Source: Belliella buryatensis (GTDB lineage: Bacteria > Bacteroidota > Bacteroidia > Cytophagales > Cyclobacteriaceae). Taken from it: a DNA stretch of 64,000 bases. The translations under genes and the position numbers were made by a program. Positions 8,444-16,226 of this stretch are shown here, piece by piece. The stretch's first letter is position 1. Each line of letters starts with the position of its first letter. Location: NCBI RefSeq assembly GCF_900188245.1, contig NZ_FZOK01000005.1:1-64000 (forward strand), read 5' to 3'. The notes under the pieces were generated by a model, which made no database searches, was not told the origin of the DNA, and saw only the letters and a program-made list of their open reading frames with translations.

Positions 8444-8488
8444 TGAAACATAAAAAAATCGGTAGATTACCGGTTTTTTTATGTTTCA
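8444..8488. terminator. Long-stem bidirectional terminator
   Basis: A 21-bp stem with one G:T pair (arms 8444-8464 and 8468-8488, loop GAT) has A/T runs inside the arms. It therefore works as a terminator for the regulator on the plus strand and for the OmpA gene on the minus strand. Confidence 0.75.
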
Positions 8489-8500
8489 ATCACTTTTTTA

Positions 8501-9181
8501 TCAATTTTCAATTTCACCTTTTTCAGCTTTCTCGATCAAGACGTCATTGGCTGTGATTAGAATTTCAACCCTTCTATTTTTAGCACGTCCTTCGTCAGTG
8601 TCGTTGGTAGCTACAGGTTTATCAAACGAAAAACCTAATGTAGTCATTCTTTTATCATCAATACCTTGCATTTTTAGGTAGTTTTTCACCGAAGCTGCTC
8701 TTCTTTCAGATAGTCCAAGGTTGTACTGATAGGAACCTCTGTTGTCAGTATGGCCTTCGATGGATAGATCTGTGTCAGGATATTCTTTGAGGATTTCTGC
8801 AAACTTCATGATGTTTTCTTGAGATGCAGGAGTCAATGAATAAGAATCAAATCCAAAAAGGATGCCTGAATCAAAGGTTAATTTGATCGCATCACCTACT
8901 CTTTCTACCTCTGCATCTTTTACTTCTTCTTCTATCTTCTTGGCTTGCTTATCCATGTAGATACCTACTGCCGCACCAGCTGCCGCTCCGACTACTGCTC
9001 CGATAGCAGCACCTTTGCCAGCTTGGCCACTTTTATTTCCAAGAACCGCTCCTACTGCACCCCCAGTTCCACCACCGATCACGGCTCCTTTTTCTGTATT
9101 GTTCCAGCTAGCACAGCTGAATAGAAATACCACCCCTAAAATTTGGGCGAAAATACTCTTGATGAATCTTGGCTTTTTCAT
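8501..9181 (-). CDS. OmpA-family lipoprotein with glycine-zipper segment
   Basis: A lipoprotein signal ends at LFSCAS (Cys near residue 23). A Gly/Ala-rich glycine-zipper segment follows (about 32-75: GGGTGGAVGAVLG, then GAAIGAVVGAAAGAA). The C-terminal OmpA domain (about 105-212) contains LSIEGHTDNRG, LSERRAASVKNYL and GRAKNRRVEI, the peptidoglycan-binding Asp/Arg residues. The order matches the YiaD type: a lipidated envelope protein that tethers the outer membrane to the cell wall. It starts 15 bases after the unknown gene at 9197-9955, likely the same transcript, and ends at a long-stem terminator. Confidence 0.9.
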   Translation of the reverse strand: MKKPRFIKSIFAQILGVVFLFSCASWNNTEKGAVIGGGTGGAVGAVLGNKSGQAGKGAAIGAVVGAAAGAAVGIYMDKQAKKIEEEVKDAEVERVGDAIKLTFDSGILFGFDSYSLTPASQENIMKFAEILKEYPDTDLSIEGHTDNRGSYQYNLGLSERRAASVKNYLKMQGIDDKRMTTLGFSFDKPVATNDTDEGRAKNRRVEILITANDVLIEKAEKGEIEN

Positions 9182-9196
9182 AGCTATTAAAGTTGG

Positions 9197-9955
9197 TTAT
9201 AAGTTTAAAAACCCTTCTTTGATTTTAGAGACTGCATCATAAGAAGCGTCAATATTGTAAATACCTTTCCCAAATTCATGCCAAAAACCATCACCACAGT
9301 CAATATAGCTCCCCCTTTTAGTAGGTTTATTTTCTTTGGCTATATCGTAATCATAATCAGGTAGATAGATATTGGTAAGTAGATCTTTTGTCTTTTCCCA
9401 ATTGAGTTCTTTTTCTGTACCATTGACTGATGCTATGGCTTTCCTTACCGAAAACTTCATCGTCAAAGCGATGTCTAAACTTGAATCTGAATTGATTTGC
9501 AGGAAGTTGACTGTCAGAGGTGCTTCTCGCTTACTAGTTTCGAAGATGGCTTGAATGATTTCTTGGGACTCGATCTTCCAATCTTCTTGGTTTAACGGAA
9601 CTGTTCTGGCGATCTTGCCATGAATATCTTTGGCTAATATCCTTATACCACCATCTTCTTCATCTATTTTTTTATTGGACCATTTGGATTTGGTGTAGAG
9701 TTTTTTGATTGGTGCGACCCAAGCATTGTGAAGTTCGCCTACCCAATGATAATCATCTTCAATAGTAAATCCCTCGTTCAGAATTTCTTCTTCTGTCAAT
9801 TCCTCTCTATGGGTGTACTCCATATCCACAGCCGTATTGAGGAAATTCTTTTCAAAATTGAGCTTCAGTTTGAATCTATGACTAAAGGGTGGAGGGATAC
9901 TTCCTGAATCATAATCTATTTCTAACCTCAACAAATCATCTGTTTTCAAATGCAT
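9197..9955 (-). CDS. Unknown 252-residue cytoplasmic protein
   Basis: I recognise no family. It has no signal peptide or membrane segment and is acidic, with alternating strands in the first half (LLRLEIDYDSGS, FKLKLNFEKNF) and a conserved-looking FWHEFGKGIYNID near residue 225. The strand content and the mid-protein IRILAKDIHGKIARTVPL suggest a beta-rich fold. It is probably co-transcribed with the OmpA lipoprotein 15 bases downstream; rluF lies upstream across a 160-base gap. It could be a paralogue-family protein restricted to Bacteroidota. No function can be proposed. Confidence 0.65.
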   Translation of the reverse strand: MHLKTDDLLRLEIDYDSGSIPPPFSHRFKLKLNFEKNFLNTAVDMEYTHREELTEEEILNEGFTIEDDYHWVGELHNAWVAPIKKLYTKSKWSNKKIDEEDGGIRILAKDIHGKIARTVPLNQEDWKIESQEIIQAIFETSKREAPLTVNFLQINSDSSLDIALTMKFSVRKAIASVNGTEKELNWEKTKDLLTNIYLPDYDYDIAKENKPTKRGSYIDCGDGFWHEFGKGIYNIDASYDAVSKIKEGFLNL

Positions 9956-10115
9956 ATTATTTTTGTTTTTATGAATCTCCGCTTTTTTACATATAATAAA
10001 ATATTCTTGAAGCTTGATGATTTCGAATTACAGTCAACTGTGAACGATCATTCACTTCAAATCATGTGCTCTTTTTTAACACTGGTATAAATGCGGATAA
10101 TTTGTTTAATAATAA

Positions 10116-10850
10116 CTACTCCTCATATGTTTTGGAGGAATTAGCGACCATCTCGTTGATGATTTCCATTTCTTTTTTGCTAAGGTCTCTCCATTTGCCT
10201 ACGGGAAGGTCAAGCTTTACATTCATGATTCTAATCCGCTTGAGCTTGGTGACTTCGTAGCCAAGGTATTCACACATCCGACGAATTTGACGATTGAGTC
10301 CTTGGGTGAGGATGATGTTAAACTTGTTTTTTCCTATCCTCCTCACTTTACACTTCTTAGTCACCGTTTCGAGAATTGGGATACCATTTTCCATGCTTTT
10401 TACGAAATCATCCCCAATGGGTCTATTCACTGTTACCACATATTCTTTTTCATGGTTATTACCAGCACGAAGGATTTTATTGACAATATCACCATCACTG
10501 GTAAGGAAAATTAATCCCTCGCTCGGTTTGTCCAATCTCCCAATAGGAAAAATTCTTTTGGGATGTCCTATGTAATCAATGATGTTGTCTTTTTCTGCTT
10601 TTACATCAGTAGTGCAAACAATGCCAACTGGTTTGTTGAAAGCGATGTAAACATGGTCTGAACTTGGTGCTGAAATTAGCTTTCCTTTTACCCTTACTTC
10701 ATCTCCGGGGAATACTTTTGTACCCATTTCGGGAATTTTCCCGTTGATAGTGACAAGGCCCTCTTCAATAAGTTTGTCCGCAGCCCTTCTCGAGCAGTAT
10801 CCTACTTCGCTGAGATATTTATTGACTCGGGTAGCTTCTGATTGATCCAT
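10116..10850 (-). CDS. rluF: 23S rRNA pseudouridine(2604) synthase RluF
   Basis: An N-terminal S4 RNA-binding domain (residues 8-55: [24 protein letters not shown]) precedes a RsuA/RluB/E/F-type synthase domain with catalytic Asp107 in [22 protein letters not shown] and [17 protein letters not shown] are also present. The RIRIMNVKL stretch and overall order fit RluF better than RluB. It converts a uridine in the peptidyl-transferase region of 23S rRNA to pseudouridine. The ATG start is well placed before the S4 domain. It is a single gene divergent from the unknown gene at 10960. Confidence 0.9.
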   Translation of the reverse strand: MDQSEATRVNKYLSEVGYCSRRAADKLIEEGLVTINGKIPEMGTKVFPGDEVRVKGKLISAPSSDHVYIAFNKPVGIVCTTDVKAEKDNIIDYIGHPKRIFPIGRLDKPSEGLIFLTSDGDIVNKILRAGNNHEKEYVVTVNRPIGDDFVKSMENGIPILETVTKKCKVRRIGKNKFNIILTQGLNRQIRRMCEYLGYEVTKLKRIRIMNVKLDLPVGKWRDLSKKEMEIINEMVANSSKTYEE

Positions 10851-10959
10851 GAACTCTGAATTTCATGCAAATTTAGGGCTTATTTCAGGAATATCTCTTT
10901 TGATCAGGACTGATAAATAGTTAATTTTAAGTGAGACACATTTTAAACCCTTAATCTAT

Positions 10960-11391
10960 ATGGAAACAAAGCAATTTAAGTCAGTAGGAATATGGTTGGA
11001 TCAGTCAAAAGCACATTTTATAGGATATCATGAAGGTGAAGCTCAATTTCTAGAAACACTCATCTCTCCACATGAAAGAATCAAAAGAGAGGAAGGGGAG
11101 GTAAGTGATACAGCTCGGTTTTCTCCCAACCCCTCGGTACTTTCTAACAATGAATACAGAAAAAACAATATCGCCCAGAATGAACTCAATGAGTATTATA
11201 AAATGCTTGAAGATAAAATTGCTAAATATGATGATATCCTCCTTTTTGGTCCGGGAACAGCTAAAGATCAGTTCAAAAATCGACTAGCAGAGAATAAATC
11301 ATTTAGTAAAAAATGGGTTTCTGTACAAAATTCAGATAAAATGACTGACAATCAGCTTTTAGCATTTGTTCGGGATTTTTACAAAAGTTGA
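10960..11391 (+). CDS. Unknown protein, possibly eRF1-domain-like
   Basis: This 143-residue soluble protein begins with a strand typical of nucleotide- or RNA-binding alpha/beta folds (SVGIWLDQSKAHFIGY). It has a central charged segment and ends with a helix-strand-helix around DDILLFGPGTAKDQFKNRL. The GPG-x-x-K/R-x-x-F pattern recalls the Pelota/eRF1 C-terminal-type domains described in bacterial eRF1-like families, but the resemblance is by eye only. It stands alone, divergent from rluF, with a bidirectional terminator 27 bases past its stop. Treat as hypothetical with a testable fold guess. Confidence 0.6.
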   Translation: METKQFKSVGIWLDQSKAHFIGYHEGEAQFLETLISPHERIKREEGEVSDTARFSPNPSVLSNNEYRKNNIAQNELNEYYKMLEDKIAKYDDILLFGPGTAKDQFKNRLAENKSFSKKWVSVQNSDKMTDNQLLAFVRDFYKS

Positions 11392-11417
11392 AAACTGTAT
11401 TAATCTGCATCTAATAT

Positions 11418-11460
11418 AAGGGGTCGATGGTTTCATTGTAAGCCACCGACCCTTTAGTTT
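11418..11460. terminator. Bidirectional intrinsic terminator
   Basis: Arms at 11418-11430 and 11443-11455 pair over 13 positions with one mismatch (GGGTCG with CGACCC at the core). T/A-rich flanks lie on both sides. It serves the plus-strand gene ending at 11391 and the convergent ATP-grasp operon ending at 11534. Confidence 0.65.
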
Positions 11461-11533
11461 TATAGTTGATACTCCAAGAGAACAATAGAATTAATCTTCT
11501 GATCAATTCTCCTCAATTATCAAACCCATATGA

Positions 11534-12745
11534 TCAATGGCTCAAGTTCTTTTCTTTTTTAAACTTAATATAATTTCCTAAATCTGAGTGAAGGATATCA
11601 TGTAGTTCCTTTTCCTTACTGGTTTCAGTAAATAAAAATCCAAACACACCAAATTCATTCAATGGATATTTTCTGACATGAAGTGGATTTTCGAAATCAT
11701 TTGCAATCGCTTCATAATCGAATGATGCTATTTCTTCTAGTTTGAATTTTGCTGCCTTATCTAATAGAATAAGACTGTATTTTTTATCTTTTCTATTTTG
11801 GAAAATAGCTTCCCAATCAGGCTTTTTGGATTCGAAGAAATATTGATAAGAATTCACTCCATATCCAAACCAGGTCAAATCTGCGGTAGTACACCAACCT
11901 CCAAATCGCATAGGATTAACTTCTATTGGGGTGATACGGTTATTTTGGTCTACTCTAATCTCTATATGAAGTGGAAAATTTTTGATCTCAAGTTTTTCAC
12001 CTATAGCTTTTAAGAAATCCATCAAAGGATTATGAAGCCTTTTAATGATTTCCTCAGAGCTATAGTACCAGCGATCACTGACATCTTCTTCGGAGATAAA
12101 TACATGATGAAGGATATTCAAAATGACAGGCTCGCCATTTTTATCAAAATAACAATCGAATGCATATTCTTCACCTTTGATGTATGCTTCAATAATGAAA
12201 TCTGTATTATCAATTACTTCTTTTGGATACAAGCTTTTGGTGGATTCAATTGCCTCATAAATTTGATCTACGGTTTTCATCCAGTCTTCAGGTCTATCCA
12301 CTTTATGCACGGCGATACTGAAAAAACCCACAGCGGGCTTTACAATTAATGGGTAATTCAGATCATTGGGATCGACTTCTTTTAACTCAGAAAAGGCTAT
12401 TGATTGAAACTGATAATCGGGAAAGATATCGCTTACGAGTTTTCTGAATCGGAATTTGTTTTTGAAAGTATCTATCAGTTCTGGAAATCTAGTTCCAATG
12501 GCATGTTGCTGTACCCAGCTGATGGTGTTTTCAGAATTAGTGTATAAAGCAATTTCTGGATCCTGTTGAATGCTCTTTTCAGCTTCTTTTTCAGAGATGA
12601 AATTGATATTTCTGTTTTTGCACCAGTCTTTTGCTTGCTGTGTAGCAACTACCGGATATTGATAATGCTCGATTGTTTCGAGAAGGAAATCTGAAACAAA
12701 TGGGTAATCTAAAAGAATCATAAGTTTGGGATGATTAGCAGGCAA
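11534..12745 (-). CDS. ATP-grasp domain protein
   Basis: ATP-grasp signatures include YPLIVKPAVGFFS (glycine/lysine nucleotide-binding strand), FIIEAYIKGEEYAFDCYF (metal-ligand strand) and IEVNPMRFGGW (the terminal Glu/Asn metal site). Such enzymes ligate a carboxylate to an amine or thiol through an acyl phosphate; the substrate here cannot be told. The 403-residue length suits a stand-alone ligase. It is the third gene of menE-DUF2141-ATP-grasp on the minus strand, starting 8 bases after the DUF2141 stop. The link to menaquinone synthesis is positional only. Confidence 0.85.
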   Translation of the reverse strand: MPANHPKLMILLDYPFVSDFLLETIEHYQYPVVATQQAKDWCKNRNINFISEKEAEKSIQQDPEIALYTNSENTISWVQQHAIGTRFPELIDTFKNKFRFRKLVSDIFPDYQFQSIAFSELKEVDPNDLNYPLIVKPAVGFFSIAVHKVDRPEDWMKTVDQIYEAIESTKSLYPKEVIDNTDFIIEAYIKGEEYAFDCYFDKNGEPVILNILHHVFISEEDVSDRWYYSSEEIIKRLHNPLMDFLKAIGEKLEIKNFPLHIEIRVDQNNRITPIEVNPMRFGGWCTTADLTWFGYGVNSYQYFFESKKPDWEAIFQNRKDKKYSLILLDKAAKFKLEEIASFDYEAIANDFENPLHVRKYPLNEFGVFGFLFTETSKEKELHDILHSDLGNYIKFKKEKNLSH

Positions 12746-12753
12746 AATTAAGC

Positions 12754-13176
12754 TTAGCGAAGACTGATTGTTTGTCTATTTACACCAGTGGTTAAGCTAA
12801 ATGTAGCTTTACTGAATGAAGGAGGGCCGAAAGTTCCTGTTACGTTATTTGAAAAGCCATATCCATCTAGTGGTATGCCAAATCTATTGGTTCGTAGTTT
12901 GCCTGTTTCCTCTGTATCATGAATGACTGCAATTGCATATATTCCTGCTGGCAGATTTTTGAAAGTATAAGTTGCTTTTTGATTTACTATTTTAAGCGTA
13001 GCGCTTTTGAAAGCCTTGCTTGGATCATCTGGCCATCCTTTTTCCTGATCAAAAAGTAAAACTCTGATAACACCTTTATCACTTTTGATTTTATCTACTG
13101 TTAAGTCGAGCTGTGACATTTGAAGATCAGTTTTGCCAAAACCTAAAAACATCATTAAAATTAATTGGAACCACAT
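12754..13176 (-). CDS. DUF2141 secreted protein
   Basis: A hydrophobic N-terminus (WFQLILMMFLGFGK) looks like a short signal sequence. The DUF2141 domain follows: IRVLLFDQEKGWPDDPSKAF, AIAVIHDTEETGKLRTNRFGIPLDGYGFSN and a closing beta strand. DUF2141 proteins are small periplasmic or surface beta-sandwich proteins without assigned function, common in Bacteroidota. The start lies 16 bases inside the end of menE (13161-13176) and the stop is 8 bases before the ATP-grasp gene, so the three form one operon. Confidence 0.85.
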   Translation of the reverse strand: MWFQLILMMFLGFGKTDLQMSQLDLTVDKIKSDKGVIRVLLFDQEKGWPDDPSKAFKSATLKIVNQKATYTFKNLPAGIYAIAVIHDTEETGKLRTNRFGIPLDGYGFSNNVTGTFGPPSFSKATFSLTTGVNRQTISLR

Positions 13177-14240
13177 AGTTTGAGAGTTTGAATTCTGTTG
13201 GTTTTTCCTGAATCCGTTCTTTGAAAAGAAGGTATGCCATAGATTCTCTTAGGGCATTCGTATTTATTCAGGTTTGATTTCAAGAGCTTGAGCAATTCCT
13301 GTTCCTTCTTTTGGTCAAGCTCAGATTCGATGATTAAAACGGCTCTTTGACCGAGGTAATCATCAGTTTCGCCAATTATAAAATAATTGACGGGACCTAG
13401 GCTAGCAGTAATTATTTTTTCTATTTGCTTTTCTATGATTTCAGGGTGAATTTTCACTCCTCCTGAATTGATGATAAAATCAGCTCTTCCTAACCACTTG
13501 AAGCTTGTAGGAGAAACCAGCTCAACGATGTCATTGGTTTGGAGCCTTTTTTCTTGTGCCATGGGAGCTTCTATCCAAAGACAGCTTTGATCATCAACTC
13601 CTATGTTTACTTCAGGAAGTACGCTATAGATCAAATCACCCGATTCTATTTTTGCTAATGCGATATGGGAGACTGTCTCGGTCATGCCATAGGTTTGAAA
13701 AGCATTGAGTCTAGCTTTTTTGATTTCTTCTACCAATTTTGGAGAAGATGTGGCTCCGCCAATAATCAGAGTCTTTATTTTTCGGAGGAATTGGGTTTGT
13801 TCCTGATTTCGAAGGCTAGACTCCACCTGCATGGGTACCATGGCTACAAAATCATAAGGCTGCTGCATCCATTCCTCCTTAAAAGGATTGCTAGAAGGTA
13901 GGCAAAGATAAATGCTGGCATCCCACTCCATGGCTCTCACAAGCATCATTTTACCACCTATCATTGCGGTATTGATGCAGCCTAATAATAGGGGCTGAGT
14001 TGGGATCTTAAAAAATTCAGCAGTAGCCTTGGCTGATTTTTCCATTTGGCTTCGTGTGACAAGAATATCTTTTGGGTTTCCTGTAGAGCCTGAGGTTTTC
14101 AAGACAAATTCTTGTTTGCCAGACAACCAATCTTGACAAAATATTAGACATTCTTTGAAATAAGGTACCTCTACTTGCCATTTTCCAGCAAGAATCTCAT
14201 TGAAAGAGAAAGTCTGATGTTCTAAGATTATTTGCCCCAT
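13161..14240 (-). CDS. menE: o-Succinylbenzoate-CoA ligase
   Basis: This adenylate-forming enzyme activates o-succinylbenzoate to its CoA ester in menaquinone synthesis. Visible motifs: P-loop KTSGSTGNPKDI, the acyl-adenylate motif AFQTYGMTETVSHIAL, hinge region WLGRADFIINSGGVKIHPEIIE and the C-terminal catalytic-Lys region TDSGKTNR. At 359 residues it is short for the superfamily but usual for Bacteroidota MenE, which lacks part of the N-terminal subdomain. It is divergent from menB across about 95 bases, giving a split menaquinone cluster, and is first in an operon with DUF2141 and ATP-grasp genes. Confidence 0.92.
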   Translation of the reverse strand: MGQIILEHQTFSFNEILAGKWQVEVPYFKECLIFCQDWLSGKQEFVLKTSGSTGNPKDILVTRSQMEKSAKATAEFFKIPTQPLLLGCINTAMIGGKMMLVRAMEWDASIYLCLPSSNPFKEEWMQQPYDFVAMVPMQVESSLRNQEQTQFLRKIKTLIIGGATSSPKLVEEIKKARLNAFQTYGMTETVSHIALAKIESGDLIYSVLPEVNIGVDDQSCLWIEAPMAQEKRLQTNDIVELVSPTSFKWLGRADFIINSGGVKIHPEIIEKQIEKIITASLGPVNYFIIGETDDYLGQRAVLIIESELDQKKEQELLKLLKSNLNKYECPKRIYGIPSFQRTDSGKTNRIQTLKLCGSN

Positions 14241-14334
14241 ATTTTTAAGATCTATGCAAGGTAATGCCTTTCCTAAAATTCAACAAAATTCAGCGAAGCC
14301 TGTTATCTTGCAAAAAAATAAAAATAGATTAGAC

Positions 14335-15174
14335 ATGACAATCAACTGGACAACTGCCAAGGAATACGAAGATATTACTTATAAGAAATGTGATGGTGTA
14401 GCTAGAATTGCCTTCAATAGACCTGAGGTCAGAAATGCATTCCGTCCTAAGACTACCAGCGAACTTTATGATGCCTTTTATGATGCGATGGAAGATACCT
14501 CGATCGGGGTGGTTTTACTTTCTGCTGAGGGCCCTTCTCCTAAAGATGGAGTCTATGCATTCTGCTCTGGCGGCGATCAGCGTGCTAGAGGACATCAAGG
14601 GTATGTAGGTGAAGATGGCTATCATAGATTGAATATTTTGGAGGTGCAGCGCTTGATCAGGTTTATGCCGAAAGTAGTAATAGCTGTTGTCCCAGGTTGG
14701 GCAGTTGGAGGGGGACATTCACTGCATGTGGTATGTGATATGACTTTAGCAAGTAAAGAGCATGCGATTTTTAAACAAACTGATGCCGATGTGACCAGCT
14801 TTGATGGTGGCTATGGTTCTGCCTATTTAGCGAAAATGGTCGGTCAAAAGAGAGCAAGAGAGATTTTCTTTTTGGGAAGAAACTATTCTGCGCAAGAAGC
14901 CTATGATATGGGGATGGTGAATGCCGTAGTGCCACATGCTGAGTTGGAAGATACAGCGTATGAATGGGCTCAAGAAATATTAGCCAAATCTCCTACTTCT
15001 ATCAAAATGCTCAAGTTTGCATTTAATCTTACTGATGATGGAATGGTTGGACAGCAGGTGTTTGCGGGTGAAGCGACTAGATTGGCCTATATGACGGATG
15101 AAGCCAAAGAAGGTAGAAATGCATTCTTAGAGAAAAGAAAACCTAACTTCAAGGATGTGAAGTGGATACCTTAA
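14335..15174 (+). CDS. menB: 1,4-Dihydroxy-2-naphthoyl-CoA synthase
   Basis: A crotonase-fold enzyme that closes the second ring of the menaquinone naphthoquinone. Motifs: VARIAFNRPEVRNAFRPKT, the oxyanion-hole strands VYAFCSGGDQRARG and VPGWAVGGGHSLHVVCDMTLAS, the MenB-specific TSFDGGYGS loop and a C-terminal ERNAF-like GRNAFLEKRKPNFKDV. The frame is open from an ATG at 14254. The ATG at 14335 (MTINWTTAKEYEDI) matches the family N-terminus and gives the usual 279 residues, so I chose it. It lies opposite menE, sharing the upstream region. Confidence 0.95.
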   Translation: MTINWTTAKEYEDITYKKCDGVARIAFNRPEVRNAFRPKTTSELYDAFYDAMEDTSIGVVLLSAEGPSPKDGVYAFCSGGDQRARGHQGYVGEDGYHRLNILEVQRLIRFMPKVVIAVVPGWAVGGGHSLHVVCDMTLASKEHAIFKQTDADVTSFDGGYGSAYLAKMVGQKRAREIFFLGRNYSAQEAYDMGMVNAVVPHAELEDTAYEWAQEILAKSPTSIKMLKFAFNLTDDGMVGQQVFAGEATRLAYMTDEAKEGRNAFLEKRKPNFKDVKWIP

Positions 15175-15251
15175 GGATTTAAAATTTTTGAAGGTAGATT
15201 TTAGATAAACCAAAGAAGTGCAACAAGAAGAAGAAAATGTAAAAAATGAAC

Positions 15252-15284
15252 GACTTTTTAGATGCTGCAGCATCTTCAAAAGTC
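15252..15284. repeat. Imperfect 33-bp palindrome
   Basis: A perfect 14-bp palindrome (GATGCTGCAGCATC, 15261-15274) is flanked by GACTTTT at the left and AAAAGTC at the right. Together they form a long dyad between menB and the hydrolase gene. No T run follows, so it is not a typical terminator. It could be an operator or an RNA hairpin in the hydrolase leader. Confidence 0.5.
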
Positions 15285-15339
15285 TTCAAAATAAGACTAC
15301 GAGTTATTTCATAAATATAATCTTAAATCTACAATCCAA

Positions 15340-16176
15340 ATGAACTACTTAGAGACTACTTATACAACCCATGATGGTATAAAACTCTACCTTCAAGCGT
15401 GGATGCCTGAGCAACCGAAAGCATCCTTACTTCTGGTTCATGGGCTGGGAGAACATAGCAGTAGATATGCACATTTTGCTGACAGGTTGGTCAAAGAAGG
15501 TATTGCAGTGTTTACATTTGATGGTAGGGGGCATGGTAAATCCTCTCTGCCAAAGCCGACGGCTTACTTTGCAAATCATGAAGACTATTTGAGAGATATT
15601 GATGCACTATTTAGTAAAGTGAAGTCTTATGTGAAGGACATTCCGTCATTTGTATTTGGACATAGTATGGGGGGAGGTTTGGTTGCCAAATATGTAATCA
15701 GTTACCAGCCTGATGCCAGGGGTGTCATATTGAGTGCTGCGGCACTCAAGCCTGCCGATAATGTTTCTAAATCCCTCATTGCCATCTCTTCACTTGTTAG
15801 TAAATTAGCCCCAAGGCTTAAGGTGTTAAAATTAGATAGTTCGATGATCTCTCACGATCCTATAGAGGTCAAAAAGTACAATGAAGATCCACTGGTTTAT
15901 TCTCAAGCGATTCCAGCGAGAACTGGTTTTGAACTTTTGAGGATGATGAGAGAGATTGAAGATAGAGTTGATGATTTTAAGTTACCTGTTCTTATGCTTC
16001 ATGGTGCAGATGATCAGCTGACTAATCCAATGGGAACTGAAATGTTATTTCGAAGAGCTAAGGTAAAAGACAAAACCTTCAATAGATATCCTGGTCTCTA
16101 TCATGAGTTGCTCAATGAATATGAAAAGGAGCAAATTATAGATGATATTATTCAATGGATCAAGGAAAGGGTATGA
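15340..16176 (+). CDS. Alpha/beta hydrolase, monoacylglycerol-lipase-like
   Basis: A serine hydrolase of the S33/Hydrolase_4 group, 278 residues. The oxyanion motif LLVHGLGEHSSRY is followed by nucleophile Ser109 in FGHSMGGG, Asp225 in HGADDQLT and His255 in YHELLNE, giving a complete catalytic triad. FDGRGHGKSS is the usual strand in monoacylglycerol lipases. It has no signal peptide, so it is cytoplasmic or membrane-associated. Likely substrates are monoglycerides or lysophospholipids, but family members vary. It is a single gene with a palindrome in its upstream region. Confidence 0.9.
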   Translation: MNYLETTYTTHDGIKLYLQAWMPEQPKASLLLVHGLGEHSSRYAHFADRLVKEGIAVFTFDGRGHGKSSLPKPTAYFANHEDYLRDIDALFSKVKSYVKDIPSFVFGHSMGGGLVAKYVISYQPDARGVILSAAALKPADNVSKSLIAISSLVSKLAPRLKVLKLDSSMISHDPIEVKKYNEDPLVYSQAIPARTGFELLRMMREIEDRVDDFKLPVLMLHGADDQLTNPMGTEMLFRRAKVKDKTFNRYPGLYHELLNEYEKEQIIDDIIQWIKERV

Positions 16177-16226
16177 TTTTCAAAAATATTGATAGTGAAT
16201 AATGTCGCAATTTAAATATTGGTATA

